Part shown: positions 17,370 through 27,142 of the stretch, piece by piece
Numbering within the stretch: the first letter of the stretch is position 1
How the letters are laid out: the number at the start of each line of letters is the position of its first letter
Assembly: GCA_036399175.1 (NCBI GenBank)
Contig: DASWNP010000034.1
Location: 1-62,201 of the forward strand
Direction of reading: 5' to 3'
DNA length: 62,201 nt
From: DASWNP01 sp036399175
GTDB taxonomy: Bacteria; Acidobacteriota; Blastocatellia; Pyrinomonadales; Pyrinomonadaceae
Notes under the pieces: model-generated
What the model was told of the DNA's origin: nothing
The model's input: only the letters and a program-made list of their open reading frames with translations
The model's database searches: none
Program-made: the position numbers and the translations under genes

Positions 17370-19127
17370 TCAGAAGCGCACGTTGGCGAGGCGGCGCATA
17401 ATCTCGCGCGGCTCCGTGTGCGACTGCTCGCGTCTCTGCTCGCTTAGACGCTTGAAGGCGTCGAGCGCCACCTGCGCTTCTCCTGTGCGCTTGAGTCGCG
17501 TCAGCGCGCGTCCGAGATGATAGTGAGCTTCGGCGAGGTTCGGGTCTAGCTCGACGGCGCTCCTGAGCTGTGCGACCGCTTCTTCAAATCGGTTGCGCCG
17601 CAGAAGCAGCTTGGCGAGCGAGACGCGCGCGGGCGCGAACTTCTGGTCGAGCGCCACCGCCGCGCTCAAGTGTCGCTCGGCGCGCTCTTCGTCGGCAGGC
17701 GTCTGCTTGAGCAGGGCTTCGGCGGCGAGGTAGTGTGCGGCGAAGAGCCTCGCGTCTAAGGCGAGCGCGCGTTCGTAGTGAGCGACGGCCTCCTGATAGC
17801 GTCCCTGCTGGTCGTGCGTCATGCCGAGGTAAGCGAAGGCGGGGGCAAACTTCGGGTCGAGCTGTTGCGCGCGATTGAAGGCTTCGGCGGCCTCGCCGAT
17901 TTTGTTGAGCGCCGTCTGCGCCACGCCCAGTGCGAACCAGAGACGCGATGAGCGCGGAAACTCTTTGAGCGCCTCCTGCAAGCGGATGACGGCGGCGGCG
18001 GGCGCTTTCGTGTCGGTCAGAAGCATCCCGTAGCGAAAGCGGTAAGCTTCGGATTTCGGGTCGCGCTCGATGGCGAGGCGCATCGCCGGGATAGCGTTCT
18101 CGATGTGGCCGCTCAGCTCGTAGACCTCTGCGAGCGCCGCGTAGATGGCCGCGCTCTCAAGCCCACGCGCCAGCGCGCCTTCGAGCGTGCGCCCGGCAGA
18201 CGGAATATCTCTGCGCGCCAGGTGCGCGCGGGCGAGCAGCAGAAGGTATTCAACCCTCGACGGCTCGGCTGCCAGCGCCGCCTGCACTTCCTCTGCGGCT
18301 TCGCCTGCGAGCCCCGATTCAAGCAGGGCTGCGCCAAGCTCGGCGCGAGCAATGGGAGCGGTAATCGTGCTTGCGGAGCGCGTGAGACGGGCGGAATAGT
18401 CGCGGAAGTAGCGCGCGGCCGAATCGCGTTCGTTCTGCCTGAGAGCGATGATGACGAGGGCGCGTGCGATTTCGGCGTCGGGCGCGATTGCGTGCGCGCG
18501 CTCGAACAGCTCGCGCGCCGTGCGCAGGGCTTCGGGAGTGCCCGACTGAAAACGTATCTGTGCGAGATTGACGAGCGCGCTCGGCTGGTTTTTGTCTATC
18601 TTGAGCGACGCCTCGAACTGCCCCGCCGCCTTCTCGAACTGCCCGAGCCTCATCAGCACCGCGCCGTGATTATTGCGCGCGGCGGGCGAGAAGGGAGCAG
18701 CGATGGCGGCGGCGGCAAAGTGGCGCTCGGCCTCGCGTAGATTGTCTGCGCGGTCGGCGATGACGCCGAGGAAGGTGTGCGCCGTCTCGCTCGTCGGCTC
18801 GATTTTGACGGCCTGCTCGAACGACTCTCTGGCCGATGCGGCGTCGCCGCGCTCAAGAGCGGACACTCCCTGTTCAATCAACTGCGCGACGCGCACGCTC
18901 TTATCCGAGCCTTGCAGCTTCGGGAGAAGCGCGGCGAAGGCGAGAGGGGCGCGACGACTTGCTTCGACGTTTGAGCTGGTGCGTGCTTCGAGGTTTAGAA
19001 GGTTTGAGACGGTGCGCGCTTCGGCCGGAGCGCCGAAGCCTGAGACGAGCGCGGGCAGGAGGGCTGCGAGAGCAGATAGCCTTCTGACTCCCGTGTGTCG
19101 TGAGACTCTTTTCTTCAGCGCGCTCAT
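17370..19127 (-). CDS. Secreted tetratricopeptide-repeat protein
   Basis: A 585-residue protein with an N-terminal hydrophobic export segment (about 15-38), a linker, and roughly a dozen TPR units from about residue 80 to 560. Recognisable units read like AHTFLGVIADRADNLREAE and AFAYLGMTHDQQGRYQEA. TPR arrays mediate protein-protein contacts; no enzymatic domain is present. It lies between the giant TonB-type receptor and the glycosidase cluster on the same strand, a common pairing in Acidobacteriota, where it may assist the receptor complex (inference). It has no clear ribosome-binding site. Confidence 0.85.
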   Translation of the reverse strand: MSALKKRVSRHTGVRRLSALAALLPALVSGFGAPAEARTVSNLLNLEARTSSNVEASRRAPLAFAALLPKLQGSDKSVRVAQLIEQGVSALERGDAASARESFEQAVKIEPTSETAHTFLGVIADRADNLREAERHFAAAAIAAPFSPAARNNHGAVLMRLGQFEKAAGQFEASLKIDKNQPSALVNLAQIRFQSGTPEALRTARELFERAHAIAPDAEIARALVIIALRQNERDSAARYFRDYSARLTRSASTITAPIARAELGAALLESGLAGEAAEEVQAALAAEPSRVEYLLLLARAHLARRDIPSAGRTLEGALARGLESAAIYAALAEVYELSGHIENAIPAMRLAIERDPKSEAYRFRYGMLLTDTKAPAAAVIRLQEALKEFPRSSRLWFALGVAQTALNKIGEAAEAFNRAQQLDPKFAPAFAYLGMTHDQQGRYQEAVAHYERALALDARLFAAHYLAAEALLKQTPADEERAERHLSAAVALDQKFAPARVSLAKLLLRRNRFEEAVAQLRSAVELDPNLAEAHYHLGRALTRLKRTGEAQVALDAFKRLSEQRREQSHTEPREIMRRLANVRF

Positions 19128-19278
19128 GGTGCGGATAAGTTTGTCGAGGAGAGCCGGGCGCGAGCGTTCCCGGTACGGACGTGCTCGCCGTGCCCCTGCG
19201 GCGGAAGCGCGAGCGGCGCGGGGAAGCGTCCTTTGTGCCTTCTCCCGCGCCGCCCGAAGTTAAATGCCCGCGCCGGGG

Positions 19279-22200
19279 CTAGAAGATGAACCTGACGCCG
19301 AGCTGGATGTTGCGCGGCGCGTAAACCTCGTTGCTGTTGACGACGCCGGAGATGCCGAAGCCGCCGCTTCTGAAGTCGTTGTCGGGCGCGAAGTAGCGAT
19401 GGCGGTTGAAGAGGTTGAAGACCTCGCCGCGAAACTCAAGCGTCATCGTCTCGGTGAGTCGCGTCTTCTTGAGCAAGCTGAAATTCTCGCTGTAGAAGGG
19501 CAGGCCGCGCGCAAAGTCGAGAACGGGCGGGGCGCTGCCGAAGAAGCGCAGAGGGTCGGCGTAGTAGTTGCGGTACGCCGGGTCGAGATAGTTGGTCGTC
19601 GGCGGAGCCTGGAAGTTGGGCGGCGGCGAGAAGGCTCCCAGGTTGACGTAACGGAAGTTGATGCCGGTCTCCTCGTTGTTGGTTAAGACGGGCTGACCGG
19701 TCAGGTTAGGTCTCAGCGCGCCCTCGAATCCGACGAGGCCGAGGAAGCCCGCACGCCCCGGTTCCGTGTCGCGGACGACGAGCGGCAGCCCCGACTGGTA
19801 TCGGTGGATGCCGTTAATCTGCCAGCCGCCGAAGATGGCATCGACGACGCCGCCCCTATCGAAGAAGCGCTTGCCGCGTCCGAAGGGCAGCTCGATGATG
19901 TAGTTGAAGACGAAGACGTGATACGGGTTGTTCGGCGAGACGGTGCGAAGCTGTCGGCGGTCGTAAGGGTTCTGCAAGACTTCGCCGATGGGCGAGCCGC
20001 CGAAGAGGTCTTCGGAAGCGTCCGTGATGAGCTTCGAGAAGGTGTAGGAAGCGCCGAACTGGATGCCCCGAGAGAAACGCCGGTCGAGCTTGGCTTGCAT
20101 GGCGTTGTACCAGCTCTGGCCGTTGCTCTCCAACTGGCTGCGAATCCTTCCGTACTGCGGGAAGGGACGAAGCGCCTGTGCGACCGTGCCGTTAAATCCC
20201 GCATAGGGAACTGCCGGGAGCGGCACGCCAACCGAGTTCGCGTAGGTGACGGCGTTCGGGTCTGCGAGAGCCGCGCTCAGAGACGTGTTTAGAAGCGGGT
20301 AGCCGAGCCTCAAGGCATTGAGCGGGACGGCGTTTAAGCGCTCGAAGTTTGAGCGCAGGCGCGTGCCTCGATGACCGATGTAGCCGAGCGAGACGGCGAA
20401 GCGTGCGGGCAGCTCGCGCTGCACGTCGACGCTGTACTGCACGGTGCGACCCGTGCGGTAGTCCTTGTTGAAGTAATCGACGGCGATGCCCTGATTGACG
20501 AACTGGTCGTTCGGGTTGGCGACGGGCGCGAGCGGCCCGGAAGAGGGCAGGTTGCGCAGGAAGTAGCGAGCCTGAAGCGAGCCGAAGTCGGGACGACGGC
20601 AGCGCGGGCAGGCGTCGTTGGGCGTGGCCGAGTTGCGATAGCCGAGCGAGGCTTCGATGGTATTGCCGCCCTCGAAGCCGTAGAGAATCGGCGCGTAGTA
20701 AATGCCGATGCCGCCGCGTACCACCGTCCTGTCGTTCAGGGCATAGGCGAAACCGACGCGCGGGCCGAAGTTGGAATAATCGGGACGAGCCAAACCTTCA
20801 TGCTCGGCAGCCACGCCGCCCTGACCTGCCGCGCCGACGAGCGCGCCGCGCGTGCCCGTCGCCGGGTTGATGGCATGAGGGTCGAAGCCGCGCAGACGCC
20901 CCTTCGACTCGGTGCGCGGGTAAGAGATTTCATAACGCGCGCCGATGTTCAGGGTGAGCTTGGGCGTCACTTTGAAATCGTCTGTGAAGAAGACCGCCGG
21001 GTAGAAGTAGCGCCAGCCGGGGTCAACCGCCGTCACGGTCTGGAAGGAGAACTCGGTCGCGCCCGTGACGAGACTGGCGATAGGCCAGCCGCCGCCGCGG
21101 TCGCGGTCGGCGGCCGTCATGTCGTGGCGGAAGTTGAACGAGCCGCCCGGGTCAATCTGCTGCGTGACGTTGAACTGCTGAATGCGCACGTCGCCGCCGA
21201 ACTTAATCGTGTGCCGACCGCGCACGTAGGTCATGGCGTCGGAAATCTGCACGGTATTGTCGTAGAGATGGTCTGTGAAGAAGGTCGAGCCGGCGTCGAT
21301 GTAGGAGCGCGGGTCAGCTCCGGTGATGAAGTCGCCGTAGCCGGGGAAGCCGACGCGGGGCAGCGCGGCGTTAGCCGTTGCGCCCGCCGGAATGCCGAAG
21401 CTGCTCGGCGCGATGCCCTCGCCGAAATTCATGTTCGCCACGTCGTAGCGCGTGAAGCCGAGATTGAGGTGATTGAGCAAGGTCGGCGTGAAAGTGAAAT
21501 CGTGCTGCACGCGCGCGAAGTGCGACTTGAACTTCTGATTCCAAACGTCCTGCTGCGTAAAGGGCGCGGGTAGGCGCGTGAAAGCGGGTCTGCCGCCGAA
21601 GCCCTTGATGCTGTCCAGCTCGCGGAACGAATAGCTGACGGCCATACGCTGACGGTCGGAGAAGACGAAATCGACCTTGCCGACGTAGTTGTTCATCGTC
21701 AGAGGCGAGGTGCTGCGCGCTTCGTAGTTGCGGAAGACGCCCGGCCTGTTGGGCAGGGGGAAGAAGTTGGCGAGGGCGACGCCGGCGGGGTCTAAGAGCG
21801 CGCCGCCCTGATAGAGGTCGAGGCGGTTGCCCGGAATGGCCGTGCGCGTCGCGGGGTTTTGCGTCGGGTCGTAAATTTGAATCGGACGCCCGAAGAAGCT
21901 CAGCACGTAGGGGTCTGTGAGAAGCTCGGAGAAGTCGCCCGAGCGCATGCGCGCCGTCGGGACGCTGACGAGCGTGTTCTCGGAGGTGGCGTTGCGGAAG
22001 CCTTCGTAGTTGAAGAAGAAGAAGGCTCGATTCTTGCCGCTCCAGTAGGCGGGGCCGCCCTCGCCGAAGCGCGGCAGGTAGATGGGGCCGCCGATGTTGC
22101 CGCCGAAGTTGTTCTGATGGTCGCGCGGGCGCGCGAGGCCGAGCGCGTTGTTGAGATAGGAGTTGGCGTTGAAGGCGTCGTTCTTGTGCAGCTCGTATAG

Positions 22201-22980
22201 CTCGCCGTGAAACTCGTTGCCGCCCGACTTGAGAGTGAAGTTGACGATGCCGCCCGAAGAGCTGCCGAACTCCGCCGAGTAGCTGCTCGTCGAGATGGTG
22301 AACTCCTGGAAGGCGTTCGGCCCCGGAGCGACTTCGGTGAAGAACGTGCCGTTCTGCGCGCGACGCGTGCTCGCGCCGTCGATGAGAATCTCAGCGCCGA
22401 GACCCTGCCCGCCATTGACGCGGAAGTTCGAGGCGTTCGTGCCCGTGCCGCTCGCGGAGGTGACGCTGCTGTCGAGGAAGATGAAGGAGAGAGGCGAGCG
22501 TCCGGCCGACTCGGAGGCGACGGCGAGAGGCAGTTCTTTCACCTGCCGCTCGTTGACGTTGGTCTGGCGCACGGCCGATTCGGCTTGGATGATCGGCGCC
22601 GATTCGCTCGTCACCGTCACGACGTCCGAGATAGCGCCGACTTCGAGCGTGAAATCGACGCGGCGCGTGACCTGCACGGCCACCTTCACGTCGTCGGCGC
22701 TCGACGACTTGAAGCCCTGCGCTTCGACCGTCACCTTGTAGGGCGCGGCTCTCAGCTCGGCGAGCGTGTAGGTGCCCTCGTCGGAAGTCGTAGTCTCGCG
22801 CGTCTCGCCCGTATCGAGCGCCGTCGCCGTGACCTTAGCGTTGGGCACGACGCCGCCGCTCGGGTCGCTGACCGTTCCCGTCAGCGTGCCCCGGTCGCTC
22901 TGGCCGTAGGCCGCCGGCGCGCAGAAGAAGACGAGCGCCAGCAGGATGATTGACACTCCCTTTAACCTTTGAACCTTCAT
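19279..22980 (-). CDS. TonB-dependent-receptor-like outer-membrane protein with carboxypeptidase-regulatory domain
   Basis: A 1,233-residue outer-membrane protein. A signal peptide (about 1-26) is followed by a CarboxypepD_reg-like domain (GTLTGTVSDPSGGVVPNAKV, about 30-115), a plug domain (about 125-250) and a long beta-barrel ending in Phe (QLGVRFIF), as required for barrel assembly. This Oar/CirA-like architecture is greatly expanded in Acidobacteriota, where it is linked to polysaccharide or peptide uptake. The ATG at 22980 has GGAGGGG just upstream. As the first gene of the minus-strand cluster it probably supplies outer-membrane capture of the glycan degraded by the downstream enzymes. 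Confidence 0.92.
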   Translation of the reverse strand: MKVQRLKGVSIILLALVFFCAPAAYGQSDRGTLTGTVSDPSGGVVPNAKVTATALDTGETRETTTSDEGTYTLAELRAAPYKVTVEAQGFKSSSADDVKVAVQVTRRVDFTLEVGAISDVVTVTSESAPIIQAESAVRQTNVNERQVKELPLAVASESAGRSPLSFIFLDSSVTSASGTGTNASNFRVNGGQGLGAEILIDGASTRRAQNGTFFTEVAPGPNAFQEFTISTSSYSAEFGSSSGGIVNFTLKSGGNEFHGELYELHKNDAFNANSYLNNALGLARPRDHQNNFGGNIGGPIYLPRFGEGGPAYWSGKNRAFFFFNYEGFRNATSENTLVSVPTARMRSGDFSELLTDPYVLSFFGRPIQIYDPTQNPATRTAIPGNRLDLYQGGALLDPAGVALANFFPLPNRPGVFRNYEARSTSPLTMNNYVGKVDFVFSDRQRMAVSYSFRELDSIKGFGGRPAFTRLPAPFTQQDVWNQKFKSHFARVQHDFTFTPTLLNHLNLGFTRYDVANMNFGEGIAPSSFGIPAGATANAALPRVGFPGYGDFITGADPRSYIDAGSTFFTDHLYDNTVQISDAMTYVRGRHTIKFGGDVRIQQFNVTQQIDPGGSFNFRHDMTAADRDRGGGWPIASLVTGATEFSFQTVTAVDPGWRYFYPAVFFTDDFKVTPKLTLNIGARYEISYPRTESKGRLRGFDPHAINPATGTRGALVGAAGQGGVAAEHEGLARPDYSNFGPRVGFAYALNDRTVVRGGIGIYYAPILYGFEGGNTIEASLGYRNSATPNDACPRCRRPDFGSLQARYFLRNLPSSGPLAPVANPNDQFVNQGIAVDYFNKDYRTGRTVQYSVDVQRELPARFAVSLGYIGHRGTRLRSNFERLNAVPLNALRLGYPLLNTSLSAALADPNAVTYANSVGVPLPAVPYAGFNGTVAQALRPFPQYGRIRSQLESNGQSWYNAMQAKLDRRFSRGIQFGASYTFSKLITDASEDLFGGSPIGEVLQNPYDRRQLRTVSPNNPYHVFVFNYIIELPFGRGKRFFDRGGVVDAIFGGWQINGIHRYQSGLPLVVRDTEPGRAGFLGLVGFEGALRPNLTGQPVLTNNEETGINFRYVNLGAFSPPPNFQAPPTTNYLDPAYRNYYADPLRFFGSAPPVLDFARGLPFYSENFSLLKKTRLTETMTLEFRGEVFNLFNRHRYFAPDNDFRSGGFGISGVVNSNEVYAPRNIQLGVRFIF

Positions 22981-23430
22981 AACCCCTCCAGTGACTCGGC
23001 TGCGGTCGGCGAGAGAGACGACATCTCTGACGCGACCGGGTGCTCCTGAAAATGTCTCTAAGACAAAAAGGCGTGAGCGCCGCTCGTGCTTCGACGCACG
23101 ACGGCTGCTGCTTAAGTCCGCTCAGGCGGCGACGTTGCCAAACTTGCCGAACTCGTATGCCACTTGCTTCGGCCGGACTGAAATTTTTGCGTTTTCTTTG
23201 GAAAGCTGGCCTGGTCGCGGGAAAAAGCGTTTACGTAATCCGTTAACCAAGTGGAGAAGGATATAGCAGCCGCGCCCGCGCTTGTCAACAGCTTTTCTCA
23301 GGCGCGCTCAATCATTTTGTGCCGAGCGATATGGATGCGCGAAGCGTGCAGATGCACAGGGGCGCGGATGGCGCGCGCAGGGCGCCCGGCATGAGTTCTT
23401 CTCGCCCGTTGGTGACGAGCCTTCAGGGCG
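22981..23430. other. Gene-free promoter region of the outer-membrane receptor
   Basis: About 450 bp with no convincing gene. The part near 23160-23270 is locally AT-richer (AAATTTTTGCG, AAAAAGCGTTTACG), suitable for the receptor promoter. The half-site GCGTTTACG resembles part of a LacI-type operator but has no good inverted partner. Open frames here look like shadow sequence. Confidence 0.5.
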
Positions 23431-23739
23431 CTAACCTCTCGCCGTCCGTCCGCCAGTCGCGCCTCTGGCGAGACGGTAGAGGTCTTCGACGAGACGCGCG
23501 CCGACGAATGCTCCCACGCTCGTCGCGGCGGCGTAGATAGCTCTCCAGGGGATAGGGTCTGGCCCAGCAGTTGTGTCGAACAGTTGAGTGAAGACCAGGC
23601 CGCCGACGATGCCGCCGATGACGCCCGCGATTTTAATAACAATCCAGGGGTGGGGGTCGCCGTTGGCTTTCGATGAACGAGGCCAGGGCGTGCTGCACCA
23701 GCCGACGAGTGCCCAGAGAGCAAATAGGGTGAAGTTCAT
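23431..23739 (-). CDS. Small membrane protein
   Basis: A 102-residue protein with two or three hydrophobic helices: residues 1-15, a Gly-rich IKIAGVIGGIVGGLVFTQLF helix at about 35-54, and about 67-85. The Gly-rich middle helix recalls small stress-induced membrane proteins of the GlsB/YeaQ type, but the similarity is only compositional. AAAGGAA lies just upstream of the ATG. Function unknown. Confidence 0.6.
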   Translation of the reverse strand: MNFTLFALWALVGWCSTPWPRSSKANGDPHPWIVIKIAGVIGGIVGGLVFTQLFDTTAGPDPIPWRAIYAAATSVGAFVGARLVEDLYRLARGATGGRTARG

Positions 23740-23869
23740 TTCCTTTAACCTCGGTCGGGATAGCTGAACGTTATTTGTGAGGCGAAGTATCGATTTTGGG
23801 AACGAACCGGATACTCCGCGCGATAACCTGCCCCTGAGCGATAGGACTAAAGAGCAACTCAGCTTCAGA

Positions 23870-25465
23870 TTACTTCGGAGCGTCTACCAGCCTGAGGCCG
23901 CCTCTTCCGCCGTGCTTGTGTTGGGCGCGGAGGCGGTCGGCGATGCGCGTCAAGGAGGCGGCGCGCTCTTTGTCTCCGAGACGCAGGTAGAGCAGGCCGA
24001 GCTGGTAGGCGGCGGTCAGGTTCTGGGGGTCGAGCGCGTGTGCGCGCTCAAGCTCGGCGCGCGCCTCTTCGTATTTTTTCTGTTTGAAGTATGCCACGCC
24101 GAGACCGGCGCGGGCGGCGGCGTGCGCCAAGTCAAGCGCGACGGCGCGGCTGAACCATTCGATTGACTCCGGCATCTGCCCTTCGTCGGCGGCTATCTGG
24201 CCGAGGAAGCTTGCGGCGTCGGCCGAGGGCGAGAGCGAGAAACTGCGTGCGAGCGACGTGCGCGCCTGCGCGTACTGTTTGGTGAAGTAGAAGACGAGGC
24301 CGCGGAGGTAGTGGCCGCGCCCGTCGCCGGGGCTCTGCGCGATGTAGCGTTCGAGCAGACGGACGGCCTCTGCGTCGTCGTTCTGATAGAAACGCGCGAC
24401 GGCCAGCGTGTAGAGATACGAAGGCTCGTTCGGAAACTTCTGTCGAAGCTGTTCGAGCGCGGAGACGGCTTCGGCGAACTCGTCGAGGTTGAGCGCCGTC
24501 CAGCCGTAATCGAAGAGGATAGCGGGCGAGTTGGGCGACTGCTGGCGAGCGCGTGCGAGCAGAGAGAGCGCGGCTTTCAGGTCGCCGCGTGCGCGCGCGA
24601 GCCGGGCGAGGGCGTGGAGGGTTTGCGCGTCGTCGGGTTTCGTCTTGAGCGCCGCTTGATAAAACTCTTCGGCGCGCCGGGGCTCGTTCTTTTGCGCGTA
24701 GACGGCTCCGAGATTGTAGAGCAGCGCGAAGGAGTCGGGCGAAGCTTTGAGCGCCGCTTCGAGGATGGCGAGCGAGTGGTCGAAGAGGCCGCGCGCGGCG
24801 AAGGCGGCGGCGAAGCTCGCGGCGTCTTCGGGCGAGGCCGCGCCCGGTCTTTTGAGCGGCGCGGTCAGCGCCAGAGCCTCCTCGGAACGTCCGAGCGCGA
24901 GATAACACTTCACGGTCAGGTAGAGATGCTCGACGCCCGAGTCTTCGCGCGCGATGCGTTCGAGATGTTCGAGAGAGCGCGCGCAGTCGCCGCTCTCTTC
25001 GTAGAGCGAGGCGAGTTGATAGTTGATGTCGGGGCGCGCGGGCTGAAGACGCGCGGCCTCGTTGAGAGCCCAGAGGGCGCGCTCAGGTTTGCGCGCTTCG
25101 ACGTAGTGCTGACCGAGATTGACGTAAGCGCCGACGAGCGTGGGCGATTCTCTCAAGGCACGCAGGAACAACTGCTCGGCCTCCTCGCCGCGCTTCTGCC
25201 GTGCGCGGACGACGCCGAGCAGGTTGAGCGCGTTAGGGTCGCGCGGGCGCGCGCGAAGCAGCGCCGTTAGCTCCGTCTCGGCTCGCGCAAGCTGGCTCTC
25301 TCTGATGAGAGCCGCCGCGCGTTCGAGCCGTGCGTACAAAGCCTCTTCGTCCTGCGCCGCGACGAGCGACGGCGCAAGCGCAAACGCCGCGCAGGCGAAG
25401 GCCGAGAAGAACAGCGCGAAGAGTAGAACGACGAACGGCGCGAGAAAACTTACAACGCAACGCAT
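23870..25465 (-). CDS. Secreted tetratricopeptide-repeat protein
   Basis: A 531-residue protein with a long hydrophobic signal segment (residues 1-37, ending SLVAAQ) and about a dozen TPR units, for example NALNLLGVVRARQKRGEEAE and LLYNLGAVYAQKNEPRRAEE. No catalytic domain is seen. The ATG at 25465 is preferred because it begins the signal peptide; a GTG at 25549 adds 28 residues with no ribosome-binding site. It follows the GH172 gene on the same strand, 145 bp away. A scaffold role is inferred only from the fold. Confidence 0.83.
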   Translation of the reverse strand: MRCVVSFLAPFVVLLFALFFSAFACAAFALAPSLVAAQDEEALYARLERAAALIRESQLARAETELTALLRARPRDPNALNLLGVVRARQKRGEEAEQLFLRALRESPTLVGAYVNLGQHYVEARKPERALWALNEAARLQPARPDINYQLASLYEESGDCARSLEHLERIAREDSGVEHLYLTVKCYLALGRSEEALALTAPLKRPGAASPEDAASFAAAFAARGLFDHSLAILEAALKASPDSFALLYNLGAVYAQKNEPRRAEEFYQAALKTKPDDAQTLHALARLARARGDLKAALSLLARARQQSPNSPAILFDYGWTALNLDEFAEAVSALEQLRQKFPNEPSYLYTLAVARFYQNDDAEAVRLLERYIAQSPGDGRGHYLRGLVFYFTKQYAQARTSLARSFSLSPSADAASFLGQIAADEGQMPESIEWFSRAVALDLAHAAARAGLGVAYFKQKKYEEARAELERAHALDPQNLTAAYQLGLLYLRLGDKERAASLTRIADRLRAQHKHGGRGGLRLVDAPK

Positions 25466-25562
25466 CGGCGTCGAGCGCCGCGCGGTCGTTCTCCTCACGC
25501 CGCTCGCCGGTCTTCTTCCGCCGTTTAGTGAATCGAGTTTGAAAGCCACTTTCGGAGATAGT

Positions 25563-25607
25563 CACTTCAGAGAGAGCCGCTTCAAAGAGAGACGCTTCAG
25601 AGATTGA
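25563..25607. repeat. Three 15-bp tandem units
   Basis: CACTTCAGAGAGAGC, CGCTTCAAAGAGAGA and CGCTTCAGAGATTGA follow one another, with a further degenerate copy on the lower-coordinate side. They lie directly beyond the GH172 stop. Similar 15-bp-period degeneracy is visible at the 5' end of the GH43 gene near 9700-9790. Confidence 0.55.
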
Positions 25608-25610
25608 AAC

Positions 25611-26789
25611 TCACAATCCGGCCATTCTCTTCTCCGCCGCTTCGAGCTTCGGGAGATTGTTCTCGGCGCGGTCGAGATAGAAATAGGCGCAGCTCGACCA
25701 ATCGTCCGTGCGCTCGAACTTGCCGTCCTCGCGCACGTCCTTCTCGACGAGTCCGGGGCCTGCGCGGTAAAGCTTGCGCCCCTCGCGCACGATTGCGCCC
25801 CGGCTGTGGTCTGCGAGGTAGCCTATCTGCTGCATGGTGACGCGTATGTCCCGACGAAAGTAAATCGGGTCGATGATGTGATAGCGATAGAAGCACCAGC
25901 GCATCTGGCCTTCGTCGGCGACGGGCGAGCCCTGATAGAGATTGGCGTAGCGCCCCTGTCCCCATGCCGTGCCGACGTAATCCTCCGTGCCCGTGCCGGC
26001 GATGGTCGGAAACTGCGTATCGCCGTCGAGGTAAATCTTCACCTCGCCTTCGCCCCACCAAGTGTTGTGATACTCGCGCCGGTTGACGATGACGCCGATG
26101 TTCGTGCCGAGATAGCGCCCACGACCTTCGACGCGCGGAAGGATTTCGTAGTCGCGCTGAAGAGTGGTCGGGTTTTCGCGCCGCCAGTGCGCGTGGAAGT
26201 AGAGCATGCCCGCGGGATGGCGGTCGCCGAGCGTGTAGTTGATGTCGTAGAAAAGCTCGGGCAGGTCTCTGCCGCTCTCGTTCGTCATCACGATGCGGAA
26301 GCCCGTCCTGAAGGGCATGGGGACGACGCTGTTGAAGCTTCGGCCTTCGGGGTTTGAGAAAAGCGCCGACTCGAAGGTCGCCATCAAACCCAAGCCGACG
26401 CCGAAGAAGTCGCCGAGCGGCGCGCTCACCGCCGGAGTCGCCGCGCCGTCCCAGTACATGTCCAGACGCAGCCCCCGAAGCATCTGCGGGCTGCGGTCGG
26501 GAATGGTCATCCAGAGCCGGCGCACCATGCCCGAAGTGTTCTGAGCTTCGGCGAGGACGGCGCTTGCGCCCGCCTTAATGGCAATCGTCGGCGAGCCTTT
26601 GCGCCCGCCCGCCGCCTGCGCGCCCTTGCCGCGCTCGCCGCGCGGATTCTCCGGGCTCGCCCAGCGCGTCTCCACACCTTCGGGCATCTCGTACAACGCC
26701 TGCGCGGTCTGCGCCGACGCGCGCATCGTCCCCGCAAACAACAGCGCCAACACCATCAGGAGACAAACCGACTTCGCTCTGAGTGACAT
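25611..26789 (-). CDS. Secreted GH172/DUF2961-family protein
   Basis: A 392-residue exported protein with a signal peptide to about residue 27. The DUF2961 fold, now glycoside hydrolase family GH172, is indicated by WWGEGEVKIYLDGD (E247/E249) and GTGTEDYVGTAWG (E269), which contain the conserved acidic active-site residues of the family. Characterised GH172 enzymes act on furanosides (alpha-D-fructofuranosides, D-arabinofuranosides). This fits the furanose-type importer and GH43 enzymes nearby. The ATG at 26789 has GGAG 10 nt upstream; the longer frame is unsupported. Confidence 0.87.
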   Translation of the reverse strand: MSLRAKSVCLLMVLALLFAGTMRASAQTAQALYEMPEGVETRWASPENPRGERGKGAQAAGGRKGSPTIAIKAGASAVLAEAQNTSGMVRRLWMTIPDRSPQMLRGLRLDMYWDGAATPAVSAPLGDFFGVGLGLMATFESALFSNPEGRSFNSVVPMPFRTGFRIVMTNESGRDLPELFYDINYTLGDRHPAGMLYFHAHWRRENPTTLQRDYEILPRVEGRGRYLGTNIGVIVNRREYHNTWWGEGEVKIYLDGDTQFPTIAGTGTEDYVGTAWGQGRYANLYQGSPVADEGQMRWCFYRYHIIDPIYFRRDIRVTMQQIGYLADHSRGAIVREGRKLYRAGPGLVEKDVREDGKFERTDDWSSCAYFYLDRAENNLPKLEAAEKRMAGL

Positions 26790-27142
26790 AAAAGTTTCGC
26801 TCCAACGATTCGTTTGAGATTTTATTTCGGCGGACTGGCTCGCGCCGAAGACAGCTACGCTGACGAGAGCCACCGTGCAAAGCTGCTTGCGCTGAGTCGC
26901 GCGTTAGTGTTCCCGCGCGCCGCGCGGCTGTCAAGGCTTTTTGAGGAAGCACACGCGCGACGGACTCGCCCCGCCCCGACAGTTATTCTCACGCTCGAAC
27001 TCATTTGCAAACCGCGATAACTTGCCTGACGTAAGAGGGCTATAGTAAGTTTGTGCGTCTTGAAGCTGACTCGCGGACGCCTTCGCGGCCTGAAAGTTCT
27101 CCGGCTTACCCGAACATCATTAGTCAATAAATTTCTCGCTGA
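26790..27142. other. Divergent intergenic region
   Basis: 353 bp between the divergently transcribed GH172 gene and the FG-GAP gene, so it should contain both promoters. It becomes AT-richer towards 27010-27140. No convincing -35/-10 pair, repeat or small gene is visible. Confidence 0.4.
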
